From positions 645,184-709,183 of the forward strand of contig NZ_LSNE01000003.1 of assembly GCF_001565895.1 (NCBI RefSeq): a stretch of 64,000 nt of DNA, in the 5' to 3' direction. How positions within the stretch are numbered: position 1 is the first letter of the stretch; each line of letters begins with the position of its first letter. The DNA comes from Paraglaciecola hydrolytica. Lineage in GTDB: Bacteria > Pseudomonadota > Gammaproteobacteria > Enterobacterales > Alteromonadaceae. The notes under the pieces were generated by a model that made no database searches, was not told the origin of the DNA, and saw only the letters and a list, made by a program, of their open reading frames with translations. Shown one piece after another: positions 44,172-56,951 of this stretch. Position numbers and translations under genes: made by a program.

Positions 44172-44288
44172 TTTTTTAGTATTACGTTAACGGCTTTAGT
44201 CGACGTTGTTCGGCAGTGGACAGGATGTTCACAGTAATAATTTTTTTATGTGTTATTTTTTTAAACTTTAACTTCAACTCAAAGGTGA

Positions 44289-44543
<255 letters not shown>

Positions 44544-44582
44544 GCACCTGACTACCCATTAACGAATAGAGGAGGAGCGGTT

Positions 44583-45053
44583 TTGAATATCAATGCCACT
44601 CTACTAGGCGAATTAATAGCATTTATATTCTTCGTGTGGTTCTGCATGAAGTTTGTATGGCCCCCAATTATGGGCGCTATTGAAGAACGCCAGCAAAAAA
44701 TAGCGGATGGTTTAGCTGCATCAGAACGAGGTGAACAAGATCTCGAACTAGCACAGCAAAAAGCTACCGATCAGTTAAAAGAAGCGAAAACACAAGCCGC
44801 CGAAATTATTGAGCAGGCCAAAAAGCGTGGGTCACAAATTGTTGACGAAGAAACGCAACGTGGTCATTCCGAACGCGAAAAAATTATCGCCCAGGGATAC
44901 TCTGAAGTCGAAGCAGAACGCAATCGTGCTAAGGAAGAACTGCGTAAGCAAGTTGCTACTTTGGCCATTGCCGGTGCAGAAAAGATCTTAGAGCGTGAAA
45001 TTAATGCAGCAGCGCAAAGTGACATAGTTGAAAAACTTGTCGCTGAACTATAG
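44583..45053 (+). CDS. atpF: ATP synthase Fo subunit b
   Basis: Subunit b is the peripheral stalk: a single N-terminal membrane helix (about 5-24) followed by a long charged coiled coil. Length 156 equals E. coli. It begins with TTG behind a very strong AGGAGGAG ribosome site. Confidence 0.96.
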   Translation: MNINATLLGELIAFIFFVWFCMKFVWPPIMGAIEERQQKIADGLAASERGEQDLELAQQKATDQLKEAKTQAAEIIEQAKKRGSQIVDEETQRGHSEREKIIAQGYSEVEAERNRAKEELRKQVATLAIAGAEKILEREINAAAQSDIVEKLVAEL

Positions 45054-45066
45054 GGGTATATGAGCT

Positions 45067-45600
45067 ATGTCTGAACTGACTACTATCGCTCGCCCTTATG
45101 CCCAAGCTGCGTTTGATTACGCAGTCGAGCACAACGCTATTGGCCATTGGCAAGAAATGCTGATGTTTGCCGCCCAAGTTGCTAGCAACGAAAGCATCAA
45201 AGGTCTTTTGACCGGTGCTGTTGCAGCGCAGAAGCTGGCAGAAATTTTTAATGGCGTATGTGGCGAACAACTCGACCAACAGGGTCAGAACTTAATTCAA
45301 ATTCTGGCAGAGAACAAACGTCTAAATGCCTTGCCTGATATTTATTTGATGTTTTCTCAGCTTAAAGCTGAGCACGATAAAGAAATTGATGTTGATGTAA
45401 CGTCAGCAACCAAACTTTTGAAAAAACAGCAAACATCTATTGGTGATGCGTTAGAAAAACGTTTGTCACGAAAAGTTAAGCTGAATTGTAGCGTGGATCC
45501 TAGCCTGATTGCCGGCGTTGTTATTAAAGCCGGTGATACAGTGATTGATGGTTCACTACGAAGTAAATTAAACCGTCTCGCAGACGCGTTACAAGCATAG
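45067..45600 (+). CDS. atpH: ATP synthase F1 subunit delta
   Basis: Delta links the peripheral stalk to the alpha3-beta3 head. The 177-residue protein begins [17 protein letters not shown], the family signature, with N- and C-terminal domains of the usual size. Separated by 13 bp from atpF and 12 bp from atpA. Confidence 0.97.
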   Translation: MSELTTIARPYAQAAFDYAVEHNAIGHWQEMLMFAAQVASNESIKGLLTGAVAAQKLAEIFNGVCGEQLDQQGQNLIQILAENKRLNALPDIYLMFSQLKAEHDKEIDVDVTSATKLLKKQQTSIGDALEKRLSRKVKLNCSVDPSLIAGVVIKAGDTVIDGSLRSKLNRLADALQA

Positions 45601-45612
45601 CGGGGAAAGAGC

Positions 45613-47154
45613 ATGCAACTGAATTCCACTGAAATTGCAGAACTAATCAAACAACGAATTGATCAGTTTCAAGTAGTAAGTGAAGCTCGTAATGAAGGTA
45701 CTATTGTTGGTGTAACTGACGGTATTATCCGTATTCATGGCCTTGCAGATGTTATGCAAGGGGAAATGATCGAGCTTCCTGGTAATCGTTACGCTATCGC
45801 ATTGAACCTTGAAAGAGATTCTGTAGGTGCGGTAGTAATGGGTCCTTATCAGGACTTACAAGAAGGGACTAAAGTTAAATCTTCTGGTCGTATTCTTGAA
45901 GTTCCAGTAGGCCGCAAATTATTAGGCCGAGTGGTTAACACCCTAGGCGCACCAATCGATGGTAAAGGCACAATTGAAGCAGATGGCTATGAGCCAGTTG
46001 AAAAAATTGCACCTGGCGTAATTGAACGTCAATCAGTCGACCAACCAATTCAAACCGGTTATAAATCGGTTGATTCTATGATCCCGGTAGGTCGTGGTCA
46101 GCGTGAATTGGTTATCGGTGACCGTCAAACCGGTAAAACTGCTTTGGCGATAGATGCCATCATCAATCAAAAAGATTCTGGTGTTAAATGTATTTATGTA
46201 GCAATCGGCCAAAAAGCCTCAACTATTGCTAACGTAGTACGTAAGTTAGAAGAACATGGCGCATTGGCTCATACCATTGTTGTTGCTGCTTCTGCTTCTG
46301 AGTCTGCAGCATTGCAATACTTAGCACCTTATTCTGGCTGTACCATGGGTGAATACTTCCGTGATCGCGGTGAAGATGCACTAATCGTATATGATGATTT
46401 GTCTAAGCAAGCCGTTGCTTATCGTCAAATTTCATTACTATTACGTCGTCCGCCAGGTCGTGAAGCTTATCCTGGTGACGTGTTCTATTTGCACTCTCGT
46501 TTATTAGAGCGTGCTGCCCGTGTAAATGCCCAATACGTTGAGCGTTATACCAAGGGTGAAGTAACAGGCAAAACAGGTTCATTAACTGCTTTACCTATTA
46601 TCGAAACACAAGCCGGTGACGTATCAGCTTTCGTACCTACTAACGTAATATCAATTACCGATGGTCAGATTTTCTTAGAAACTGACTTATTTAACTCAGG
46701 CATACGTCCTGCAGTTAACGCGGGTATTTCGGTATCACGTGTTGGTGGTGCAGCTCAAACTAAAATCATCAAAAAACTAGGCGGCGGTATTCGTTTAGCC
46801 TTGGCTCAGTATCGTGAATTAGCGGCGTTCTCGCAGTTTGCATCTGACCTTGATGACGCTACTCGTGCCCAATTAGAGCATGGTGAGCGAGTTATGGAAT
46901 TAATGAAACAGAACCAATATTCACCACTTTCTGTGGGCGATATGGGTGTTTCATTGTTCGCTGTTGAAAAAGGATATTTAAAGGACATCGAGCTAGGAAA
47001 AATTCTAGATTTCGAAGCTGCTTTACACTCTTTCATGAACAGCGAATATGCTGAGCTAATGGGAAATCTTAATAAAACTGGTAATTTCGACAAAGAAATT
47101 GAAGCCACACTAGTTGAAGCTTTAACTAAATTTAAAGCAACTCAAACGTGGTAA
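45613..47154 (+). CDS. atpA: ATP synthase F1 subunit alpha
   Basis: Alpha is the non-catalytic nucleotide-binding subunit of F1. The 513-residue protein (E. coli 513) has the P-loop GDRQTGKT (about 169-176), the arginine finger region in the [10 protein letters not shown] segment and the typical N terminus [15 protein letters not shown]. Confidence 0.98.
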   Translation: MQLNSTEIAELIKQRIDQFQVVSEARNEGTIVGVTDGIIRIHGLADVMQGEMIELPGNRYAIALNLERDSVGAVVMGPYQDLQEGTKVKSSGRILEVPVGRKLLGRVVNTLGAPIDGKGTIEADGYEPVEKIAPGVIERQSVDQPIQTGYKSVDSMIPVGRGQRELVIGDRQTGKTALAIDAIINQKDSGVKCIYVAIGQKASTIANVVRKLEEHGALAHTIVVAASASESAALQYLAPYSGCTMGEYFRDRGEDALIVYDDLSKQAVAYRQISLLLRRPPGREAYPGDVFYLHSRLLERAARVNAQYVERYTKGEVTGKTGSLTALPIIETQAGDVSAFVPTNVISITDGQIFLETDLFNSGIRPAVNAGISVSRVGGAAQTKIIKKLGGGIRLALAQYRELAAFSQFASDLDDATRAQLEHGERVMELMKQNQYSPLSVGDMGVSLFAVEKGYLKDIELGKILDFEAALHSFMNSEYAELMGNLNKTGNFDKEIEATLVEALTKFKATQTW

Positions 47155-47215
47155 TCAATTGTTGCTTCTGTGCCTAACACAGAAGCAACGACGTTGAATA
47201 ATCGGAGATAGAACT

Positions 47216-49509
<2,294 letters not shown>

Positions 49510-49558
49510 TTCGTATCTACTAGATACGTAATAACATTCACCCTGATTAGGAGGTTTT

Positions 49559-49972
49559 GTGGCGATGACAGTACAACTAGATGTAGTAAGTGCAGAAGAT
49601 AGTATATTTTCTGGGCTTGTCGAGTCTATTCAAGTCACAGGTAGTGAAGGCGAGTTAGGGGTTAATCCTGGACATGCGCCTTTGTTAACTACTTTGAAGC
49701 CAGGCATGGTGCATATCGTTAAGCAATTTGGTGAAGAAGAAACCATCTATATTGCTGGTGGTGTGCTTGAAGTTCAGCCAAGTCATATCACAGTATTAGC
49801 GGATACCGCTGTACGTGCTGAAGATTTAGATGAACAAGCTGCCCTTGAAGCGAAAAGACGTGCTGAAGAACATATTGCAAATCCAAGTGCAGACTTTAAT
49901 TACGCTGAAGCGGCAATTGAGCTGGCTGAAGCGGTTGCACAGTTAAGACTTATTCAAAAACTTCGTAAGTAA
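49559..49972 (+). CDS. atpC: ATP synthase F1 subunit epsilon
   Basis: Epsilon couples rotation to catalysis and can inhibit ATP hydrolysis. The 137-residue protein starts at GTG behind TAGGAGG and reads [19 protein letters not shown], matching the family, with an N-terminal beta domain and C-terminal helices. It ends the operon, which terminates at 50037. Confidence 0.97.
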   Translation: MAMTVQLDVVSAEDSIFSGLVESIQVTGSEGELGVNPGHAPLLTTLKPGMVHIVKQFGEEETIYIAGGVLEVQPSHITVLADTAVRAEDLDEQAALEAKRRAEEHIANPSADFNYAEAAIELAEAVAQLRLIQKLRK

Positions 49973-50001
49973 TTGAATAGTTAAAATTATTGAACTTAAT
50001 A

Positions 50002-50017
50002 TGTTCCATGTGAAACC
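50002..50017. other. degenerate parS-like sequence
   Basis: TGTTCCATGTGAAACC matches the parS consensus at 14 of 16 positions, the mismatches breaking the palindrome. It overlaps the first bases of the atpC terminator. It could be a weak or decayed ParB site. Confidence 0.35.
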
Positions 50018-50037
50018 CGACGAAAGTCGGGTTTTTT
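50014..50037 (+). terminator. terminator of the atp operon
   Basis: AACCCGAC/GTCGGGTT stem with a GAAA tetraloop and six Ts, 42 bp after atpC. Confidence 0.88.
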
Positions 50038-50094
50038 GTTTATCCAGCGAAGCTGGCTAACGCGTCAGGAATCGATCTTTGAAATATCCATTTT

Positions 50095-50877
50095 CTACTT
50101 GGAAAGATCCGGCAAACCCCAAGCTTGTTGTTTTTTCAAATATTCTGCTTTAGGTAGGGCCACGTAACGTGGTGATTTTTTAGGATCAAGCCAAGCTAAC
50201 AGTTTGTCCATATCGGGCTCTGCCATAGACGTACAACCGGCGGTAGCCACGCCAGGGCCGAACCATAAATGTAAGAAGATACAGCTGCCCTGCCCGCTAA
50301 TATTGGCGACATTGTGGTCGAGCACTATGCCCTTTTTATACACCGTTTGATTATTATTGTGAATGTCACGGCGCATGGGTTCAGTTGAGTCTTTTACTGC
50401 TTCTTTGCCAACACGTTCTTCATCCACAATCTGGTTGTACAAGGGAGAACCGTTCACATCAATGCAATAGTTACTTGCTGACATGGGGCTATAGGGCATG
50501 GCAGTATCAAGCTTAGGTAAATAACCAAAGGTTTGACTTAAGTCGAATACACCTGCAGTCGCTTTACCATCACCTTCCTGTTTGTAGTAACCCGGCTGAG
50601 CCGAATGTAATCCAAGACCCCAGGCCAAGCCTGTGCGGCCTAAATTTACTGGAAAAGCTCTATCAACCTCATGCCACTTACCCTCCAGCCATTCAAATTT
50701 TTGTAAAGTGGCTGTGGTCGCCTCCCAATTATCAGATACCACTAAAACGAGTTGTTTAGTATCAACTCGCTGTAACAAAGGTAATTCATTTTTGGGTGTT
50801 TGGGCACAGGAAATAAGCAAACTAGTGAATGCTAGAATGCTCAATCTGATAGTGTTGCGAATACTTAAAAAGGCCAT
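50095..50877 (-). CDS. L,D-transpeptidase (YkuD)-like lipoprotein
   Basis: This 260-residue protein has a lipoprotein signal with lipobox LISC (C24). The C-terminal part has H203 in FLHLWFGPG and C215 in TAGCTSM, which fit the HxG...(S/T)xGC catalytic motif of YkuD-fold L,D-transpeptidases and related YafK-type enzymes. Such enzymes cross-link or trim peptidoglycan, or attach proteins to it. It overlaps the 3' end of the epimerase gene by 13 bp and is the last of a four-gene leftward unit. Confidence 0.75.
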   Translation of the reverse strand: MAFLSIRNTIRLSILAFTSLLISCAQTPKNELPLLQRVDTKQLVLVVSDNWEATTATLQKFEWLEGKWHEVDRAFPVNLGRTGLAWGLGLHSAQPGYYKQEGDGKATAGVFDLSQTFGYLPKLDTAMPYSPMSASNYCIDVNGSPLYNQIVDEERVGKEAVKDSTEPMRRDIHNNNQTVYKKGIVLDHNVANISGQGSCIFLHLWFGPGVATAGCTSMAEPDMDKLLAWLDPKKSPRYVALPKAEYLKKQQAWGLPDLSK

Positions 50878-51968
50878 GTGAGTTCCTGTAATCCGTTGAT
50901 GCTTTCTATGCCAAGACCTGGGCCCTGACTTAAGGTAATGTGAGAAAAATTGAAGTTGACCCCGCCTTGAACAGGATCATATTTGCCTAATGCTGGGCCA
51001 TCTAAATCTATTAGACTAATGCTAGAGCTTTTAGCGCTCGCAAGGTGAGCCGCTGCAGCAACGCCTATACTACCTTCCAACATACAGCCTATCATACAAG
51101 GGATATTATGCAGCTCGGCCAGGTCAGCGATTTTAATGGCTTGGCTTAAACCGGCAGATTTCATCAGTTTAATATTGATGATATCAGCAGCACCACTATG
51201 AATAAGCTCAATGACTTGCAAGGGAGAAAACGCACTTTCGTCGGCCATAATGGGAGTCGTTATTCTTTGACTGATATAACGCAAACCATCAATATCTTTG
51301 CTTTTAACCGGCTGTTCAATTAATTCTAACTCAACTCCCAAGTGTTCAAGTTTTTGCATGGCGTAAACAGTTTGTTTTGCCGTCCAACCCTGATTAACGT
51401 CTAATCTTAAGATGGCACGTTTTGCGACATCTTGATAAATTGCCTCCACCCTCGCAATATCATTTTCGATGTCGGTGCCAATTTTGATTTTTAGAATATC
51501 AAAACCTTGGCTGATAGCCAGATTGGCATCGGCCAACATTTTGTCAATGTGATCAACACTAATGGTTACGTCAGTGCGTAATTGGCTTTTACCGCCGCCT
51601 AATAGCTTAAATAAAGGTAACTGATAAAGTTTCCCCCACAAATCGTAGATAGCGATTTCTAGAGCGGCTTTGGCGCTGTTATTGGCTACGATGGCATGCT
51701 GAATTTTATGGCAAATACTATTGATATCCTCAACGTCCATACCAATGATTTGTGGGCCGATAACATTGTTGATTGCAAAGTATACTGAACCATGGGTATC
51801 GCCAGTAATTACAGGAGTCGACGCTGCTGATCCATAACCTACTGCGCCACTGTCTGTTTCCACTATCACTACTAAATCAGTAATGTTTTCAACGGTACGC
51901 ATGGCTGTTTTAAATGGCGTGATTAAAGGCACGATTAACTTTGCAAAACGAATAGCGGTGATTTTCAT
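50865..51968 (-). CDS. dipeptide epimerase (L-Ala-D/L-Glu epimerase type)
   Basis: This enolase-superfamily enzyme of the muconate lactonising subgroup has 367 residues. Predicted catalytic residues: the KxK lysines K160 and K162, metal ligands D190, E218 and D243, the second base K267, and the C-terminal DxD motif D321/D323 that binds the dipeptide amino group in Ala-Glu epimerases such as YcjG/YkfB. It would convert L-Ala-D-Glu, released from peptidoglycan, to L-Ala-L-Glu. Context with an NlpC/P60 peptidase supports this; other dipeptides are possible. Confidence 0.86.
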   Translation of the reverse strand: MKITAIRFAKLIVPLITPFKTAMRTVENITDLVVIVETDSGAVGYGSAASTPVITGDTHGSVYFAINNVIGPQIIGMDVEDINSICHKIQHAIVANNSAKAALEIAIYDLWGKLYQLPLFKLLGGGKSQLRTDVTISVDHIDKMLADANLAISQGFDILKIKIGTDIENDIARVEAIYQDVAKRAILRLDVNQGWTAKQTVYAMQKLEHLGVELELIEQPVKSKDIDGLRYISQRITTPIMADESAFSPLQVIELIHSGAADIINIKLMKSAGLSQAIKIADLAELHNIPCMIGCMLEGSIGVAAAAHLASAKSSSISLIDLDGPALGKYDPVQGGVNFNFSHITLSQGPGLGIESINGLQELTWPF

Positions 51969-51992
51969 TGTTACTTTTTGTCCTTGCTCGTA

Positions 51993-53408
51993 TTACAAAG
52001 TGATGCGTTTAATATTGTAAATTCTATCCACATAAGTCGTTGATTTATTTAAATGCAAAGTAACTAATGGGGTAACTGATACCGCATTTAACACTCCAGT
52101 ATAGAACTCACCATCTGGCTTCCAGTAAGCTAAACCCTTTACATCGTGGATCACAAAAGGTTGGCCCTTATCGTTACCCAAATACATCATTACGTGGCCA
52201 GGTATATAGATTAAATCACCAACGTGCATGTTGTTTATCACAGCTAGTTTACTGGTTTCATCACTATCTTTGTCAAACCTAAAATTAGTACCGTATTCGC
52301 CTTGGCCTTGTTGGCCTGAATTGCGTGGCATTAAAATACCAAAAGTTTTATAGATTTCACCGACAAAACCGGTGCAATCACGGCCATTATAATCGTGGCC
52401 CCAACCATAACGTTCACCCAAAAATTTAAAGGCTTGAGCAATAATGTTTTCCGGCGTGTAGGCCAAATAGCCTATATGCACATCTTGAGTAAGCCCAATT
52501 AACGCAATAAGAATGCTTAGGCTGCCATCTGAATTACGTGTTGGCAGTTTAACTTGATAAGTGGCTGCGGTACTTTGTTGGTACATTTCACCTTGCTGAT
52601 CTGCGTCAGCCACTAAAGGTAACTTGACCCCCATGTCGAGTTGTATTTGAGAGATCCCTGGCTCTGCTGGCACATGATTGGTCATCACTTTAGCGCCAGT
52701 GACGACTAAAAAGTGGGTGCTTGTACTAAATTCTTGAATCACTTGTTTGTCGCCAATGGCGATGCCTTCGGTCGGAACCCAAGCCAAATAATTATAGTTT
52801 TGCACCAACAACCATTGCCCATCAGCACTATGATGCAATATGGCAACGACTTCACCCGGGAACACAGCAGTTTCTTGAAAACGGTCTAAATCTAAATCCA
52901 TTTCTTCGTTAAAAACACGATCTAAAGTGGGGAAGGTACGTAAAACCGAACGTGTTGCCACTAAACCAAAGCGAACAGGGTTGTTAGGTTTGAGCGCCGC
53001 AATGTTGAGGTTATCCACGTAAACTTTAAAATCTTGCTCTGTTAAGGCCTTACCATCGGCATAAAAACGCGCACCACTAGGAATACTGCTGATGGAACTA
53101 ATGCGCTCTACTAAGTTAGCTTTAGTTAAGCTGGCAGGGATACTTAATGGATCAACCATATGGGGATTGGTAGCAAAAAGCTGCTCATTAAAGGATGCAA
53201 CTTCAGAGTTTTTCATCGACATACCCTCGTCACTTGTCAGTTTTGCCTGCCAATATTGTGCATTTAATTGTTTGATGCTGAGATCAGGAATATTAATGGC
53301 GCTGTGCGCTGTCCAACTAGCAACACTCACAGACAACATTAACAATAGTTGCCAATAAGCTTTGTACACTTGCTTAGGTGTAGCGAAAACCTTAGGTTTG
53401 AAAAACAT
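51993..53408 (-). CDS. SH3-domain NlpC/P60 (C40) peptidase
   Basis: This 471-residue secreted protein has a long signal region (about 15-37). Bacterial SH3-like domains (about 140-300) follow, then an NlpC/P60 domain (about 320-471) with the catalytic triad C345 (GRDCTGF), H405 (IPGHVMMY) and H421. Relatives such as YkfC cleave gamma-D-Glu-diamino acid bonds in muropeptides to free L-Ala-D-Glu, the substrate of the neighbouring epimerase. It is 24 bp upstream of that gene. Confidence 0.88.
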   Translation of the reverse strand: MFFKPKVFATPKQVYKAYWQLLLMLSVSVASWTAHSAINIPDLSIKQLNAQYWQAKLTSDEGMSMKNSEVASFNEQLFATNPHMVDPLSIPASLTKANLVERISSISSIPSGARFYADGKALTEQDFKVYVDNLNIAALKPNNPVRFGLVATRSVLRTFPTLDRVFNEEMDLDLDRFQETAVFPGEVVAILHHSADGQWLLVQNYNYLAWVPTEGIAIGDKQVIQEFSTSTHFLVVTGAKVMTNHVPAEPGISQIQLDMGVKLPLVADADQQGEMYQQSTAATYQVKLPTRNSDGSLSILIALIGLTQDVHIGYLAYTPENIIAQAFKFLGERYGWGHDYNGRDCTGFVGEIYKTFGILMPRNSGQQGQGEYGTNFRFDKDSDETSKLAVINNMHVGDLIYIPGHVMMYLGNDKGQPFVIHDVKGLAYWKPDGEFYTGVLNAVSVTPLVTLHLNKSTTYVDRIYNIKRITL

Positions 53409-53468
53409 AATAATTACTCATCAGTAAAATGGTCACAAAGTGGGAGCTGTTTAACTGTGTTATTAATA

Positions 53469-54356
53469 TTAGCAGGCCATTAGTTCGGGTGTTTGCAATA
53501 GACGCATTGCTCCCCACTCTGGACCCGCTTGTGCTTTAACAATTCGTTGGCGCAACTCTGGGCTAAACCAATGTTCAATAGAGGGGGCTAAGCCTCCCAT
53601 TAAAACCATAGACAACGAAGTGCCATGTAAGGTCCGCAAACACAACTTATCTAAGTAGGCAGCGCCTTCTTTGACTAAATTAAGGGCGCTTAGATCATGT
53701 AATAGAGCGAGCTCGATAATATCAGGTGCTAAAGTGGCAAATTGGCTTGGGCTAGCGTTAATCATAGTTTGTACCAAAGCAGCGCTGGAATTAAGGCCAA
53801 GTTTATTGAGTACCATGTCATGTAAGTCAGACAAGGGAATTAGGCCGTCAAGCGCCTCAAGTGTCGACGCTACTGCTGCGCGACCAAACCAGGCTCCACT
53901 GCCCTTATCTCCAAGGACAAAGCCATGACCGCCAAACTGAGTCAGTTTATTATTTTGCATACGTGCAGCAGATGATCCTGTACCAACAATAAGCAGGGCT
54001 CCTTCATTTCCACCATGAGCACCATAACAGGCGGTCATTAAATCACTGGTGGCGCTAAAGCTGGCAAATGGATGTTTCCACGATTTTAATTGGCTATTAA
54101 CACTCGGCACACAGGCTCCCGCTAGTCCTGCACCCACTTGTAAACCAGCCATACTGTCGCTGCCTAAGCCTGCATTTATTAGCGCAAGCCGTACGGATTC
54201 GACAATAGAAACTAAGGTGTTAGAAAAGTCTCGAGCTGCATTAGCTGAACCAGCAATTCCTTGGCTCAAGACTGCACCCTTGGCGTTAAATAAAATGGCA
54301 CTACACTTTGAGCCGCCGCCATCAATACCCACATATAAAGGGGTGTTGTTAGTCAT
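53469..54356 (-). CDS. BadF/BadG-type N-acetylhexosamine kinase
   Basis: This 295-residue ASKHA-fold kinase has the N-terminal phosphate-binding GIDGGGSKCSA loop and the GTGSSA adenosine segment. The family includes glucosamine kinase GspK, GlcNAc kinases and MurK, which phosphorylates MurNAc and GlcNAc. ATG 54356 is chosen because AAGGAC lies 8 bp upstream; a TTG at 54374 would add six residues. In this peptidoglycan-related cluster it probably phosphorylates an amino sugar released from wall material. Confidence 0.8.
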   Translation of the reverse strand: MTNNTPLYVGIDGGGSKCSAILFNAKGAVLSQGIAGSANAARDFSNTLVSIVESVRLALINAGLGSDSMAGLQVGAGLAGACVPSVNSQLKSWKHPFASFSATSDLMTACYGAHGGNEGALLIVGTGSSAARMQNNKLTQFGGHGFVLGDKGSGAWFGRAAVASTLEALDGLIPLSDLHDMVLNKLGLNSSAALVQTMINASPSQFATLAPDIIELALLHDLSALNLVKEGAAYLDKLCLRTLHGTSLSMVLMGGLAPSIEHWFSPELRQRIVKAQAGPEWGAMRLLQTPELMAC

Positions 54357-54591
54357 TATATTGTCCTTAAACAATATTGTATTCCAAATAAAAGCCTAAC
54401 ATAGGAATATTTATTTCAACAAGTTAATAGTGTAGTAAACTAGAAATAGTTACCAAAATGAGCAATATTGGCTTCATAATTATGTTTTACAAGACCTTAA
54501 CTCACGCTATTTCTTGACGAAGACTGTTTGTCGTAGTTTACTAATAAATTATTCTTGAAAAAGCACTATTAGTGAATATGGTGAGTTTGTG

Positions 54592-55914
54592 ATGAAATTA
54601 AACACGGCTTTATTTTGGCTATTGTATTTAGTCTTACAGTTGAATTTAGTTTCGCAAGTACAGGCGCAGTCAAATGAGTCCATAACTCAAGAAGTGCGCG
54701 ATTTTTATCCTCTCGTCATGAATGCCCATCCCTATTTACCATCTAACCAGCAAGACCATAAAATAGGTGCTAATTTACCTATACGTAAGCCGCTAGAGGC
54801 CAATTATCTAAATGCTAAAGAAATTAATTATTTTAAGCCTGGCTGGGAGTTGAGGGTTGCAAGTGATTGGGACTTTTTTAGTGCTAGGCCCGAAATGGGC
54901 AAAATATTGGTAATTGATTTTAAGCAAACGTCAGCAGAGCCTGGAAGCAATTTAGCTTATCGCTATCTCGCCAACCATAATAGTCAGAATGACTTGTATG
55001 AGCCTTGGAGTTCGTCGAAAATTTTTGCCTATACCGCGGCCATCGCTAGAGTTAGGCAAACTCTACAAATAGGTGCCAATAGTAGAGCGGGTGATGTACC
55101 TATTGCAGACTTAATCACCAGTATTCATAGTTATGAGCCTTTTGGTAAAGCCGATGGTAACTCTAATGCTATAGCCACTTATTTTGCCAATATTGCTGGC
55201 AGAGATGGACTGACTGCTTTATTCCATGATCAGTGGTTAATGTTAGCAAACCCGGCCATTCGTTTTCGTGGAGCTTACGATAATGATGCCTTTGCTCCGC
55301 AAGATGGTCTGTGGCACAGCGGTGAGCAGGCTTTCGAAGTACCCGCTTACGCAAAAAGTAGCGATGATCCTGGTCATCAGACGTATCGCTGTGAACATTG
55401 TGGTTTGACCGGCAACAAACCCATGACCACTTTGGCTCAGGCAGAATGGCTTAAACGGCTCGCTTTGCATGAGCGTGAACCATTAACTCGCCATCCTTAT
55501 TTAGAATCGGTGGATCTAGAAGTATTATTTTTTGGTACTGGTCGTTCTCAATCTGCCAAACAAGTGGGCGGTATGATACAAGGTATTAGCCTCATGTTAC
55601 CTAAAGCTATTGCGCTGGCGATATCAGGTGACGAGAATGCAGATCCTAAACAAGTATTAGAAGAGGCGACTCGTGGGCATTGGCGTATCTGGCAAAAAAT
55701 TGGTTGGGGACCCAGTGAGACTCGTGGTAGCGGAGAAAACGTGGTACTTGCTCATGTGAGTTTACCCCATTATCAGGGAGGTAAAGAATTTACGATAGCT
55801 GCACAAACTACTGCACCAGGTGATGGGGAGATTTATGTAAACTATGCCGGCATTAAGATGCAGGCGCTGTTAAGCCAAAGCTTGCAAGAATTATTTAATT
55901 CACCGCAGCCCTAG
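54592..55914 (+). CDS. secreted beta-lactamase-fold serine hydrolase (putative)
   Basis: This 440-residue protein has a signal peptide (cleavage near QVQAQ, about 26). A possible SxxK motif is S140-K143 (PWSSSK), followed by a hydrophobic helix as in penicillin-interacting enzymes; GNSNA (189-193) resembles an SxN region and KIG (369-371) a KxG motif. It carries a CxxC pair (C267, C270). The order of motifs fits class A beta-lactamase-like folds, but I do not recognise a named family and the assignment is tentative. It is divergent from the kinase gene. Confidence 0.5.
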   Translation: MKLNTALFWLLYLVLQLNLVSQVQAQSNESITQEVRDFYPLVMNAHPYLPSNQQDHKIGANLPIRKPLEANYLNAKEINYFKPGWELRVASDWDFFSARPEMGKILVIDFKQTSAEPGSNLAYRYLANHNSQNDLYEPWSSSKIFAYTAAIARVRQTLQIGANSRAGDVPIADLITSIHSYEPFGKADGNSNAIATYFANIAGRDGLTALFHDQWLMLANPAIRFRGAYDNDAFAPQDGLWHSGEQAFEVPAYAKSSDDPGHQTYRCEHCGLTGNKPMTTLAQAEWLKRLALHEREPLTRHPYLESVDLEVLFFGTGRSQSAKQVGGMIQGISLMLPKAIALAISGDENADPKQVLEEATRGHWRIWQKIGWGPSETRGSGENVVLAHVSLPHYQGGKEFTIAAQTTAPGDGEIYVNYAGIKMQALLSQSLQELFNSPQP

Positions 55915-55981
55915 TGCATTAAATCTGGCTTGTGGCAAACTGCGCCAACTTACCTATTTTGTTAACTTTCTAAGGCTAAAA

Positions 55982-56758
55982 ATGAGCTCTACTCAAGGTG
56001 TTGAACAAGCTGCTACTACATTGGTTTCTAGACGTATCGCTGGTGGACAAGGTGACGTGCTTTGTACCGACCATCGTCCCAGTGATAATGAGCAGGCCTT
56101 TACGATCCAAACAGAGGTCAGTCGTCAGTGGTGTGAACAAGTTAACGACAGCATAGGTGGTTGGAAGTGCTTACAGCCTATTGACGGAAGATGGGTCGTC
56201 GCGCCGATTTTTACCAGCACTATTAATACTATTCCTCCAATTCCAGTGTGGCCTACTAAGCAAGTATCACGCATCGAACCTGAGTTAGCTTTTTATTTTG
56301 CTCATGACTTGGCGGTTCGTGATGAACCCTATTTGGCCCATGAAGTTGACGCAGCCATTAGCCGCACTCATATGGCACTGGAGCTCATTTATAACCGCCA
56401 TGCCGACCCAACTCAGTGTACTCACTTTGATAACTTAGCCGATGGCTTGGTGAATCAGGGTTTGTTTGTTGGCCCTCAAGTGGATACAGAGCACGCCATC
56501 CAAGCGAGCCAATTTGAGATAACAGTGAGTTATAAAGAACATACACAAACTTATGAAGGTAAACATCCCAATGGCCTGCCAAGAACTCCTTTGTATTGGT
56601 TAGTTGAGTTTTTACGTCAACAAGGCATGGGCATTCAAGCGGGTCAGGTAGTGATCACTGGCTCCTACGCTGGCGTTATTGACGTACCTTTAGACACTGA
56701 GATTAAACTTGAATATCAGGGTTTAGGTGAGATGCAGGTGAGATTTATCAGTAAGTAA
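55982..56758 (+). CDS. 2-keto-4-pentenoate hydratase / FAH-family enzyme
   Basis: This 258-residue protein resembles MhpD-like hydratases of the fumarylacetoacetase superfamily. The metal-binding E-x-E type motif lies in RIEPELAFYF (about 98-107), and ITGSYAGV (about 226-233) matches the conserved GS-x-x-G region. Substrates are usually 2-oxo-pent-4-enoates or oxo-dicarboxylates. Its role in a cluster for wall recycling is unclear. The start has an AAGGC ribosome site. 67 bp separate it from the upstream gene. Confidence 0.75.
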   Translation: MSSTQGVEQAATTLVSRRIAGGQGDVLCTDHRPSDNEQAFTIQTEVSRQWCEQVNDSIGGWKCLQPIDGRWVVAPIFTSTINTIPPIPVWPTKQVSRIEPELAFYFAHDLAVRDEPYLAHEVDAAISRTHMALELIYNRHADPTQCTHFDNLADGLVNQGLFVGPQVDTEHAIQASQFEITVSYKEHTQTYEGKHPNGLPRTPLYWLVEFLRQQGMGIQAGQVVITGSYAGVIDVPLDTEIKLEYQGLGEMQVRFISK

Positions 56759-56951
56759 TTTATTGCTACGAAAAGTTACTACATCCATTTGTTAAATTGG
56801 CAAAGGTTACCAAATTATTCCTAGATGAATTAGGTAACCATTTTGCATAATCTGTAAGTCCTAGCTTGCTATTATTGAGTTAAATTAACAAAGTCATATA
56901 CTCGTTTTAGTTAAATTATTTCATTCTCCCATTGTTCAAATACGGACTAAA

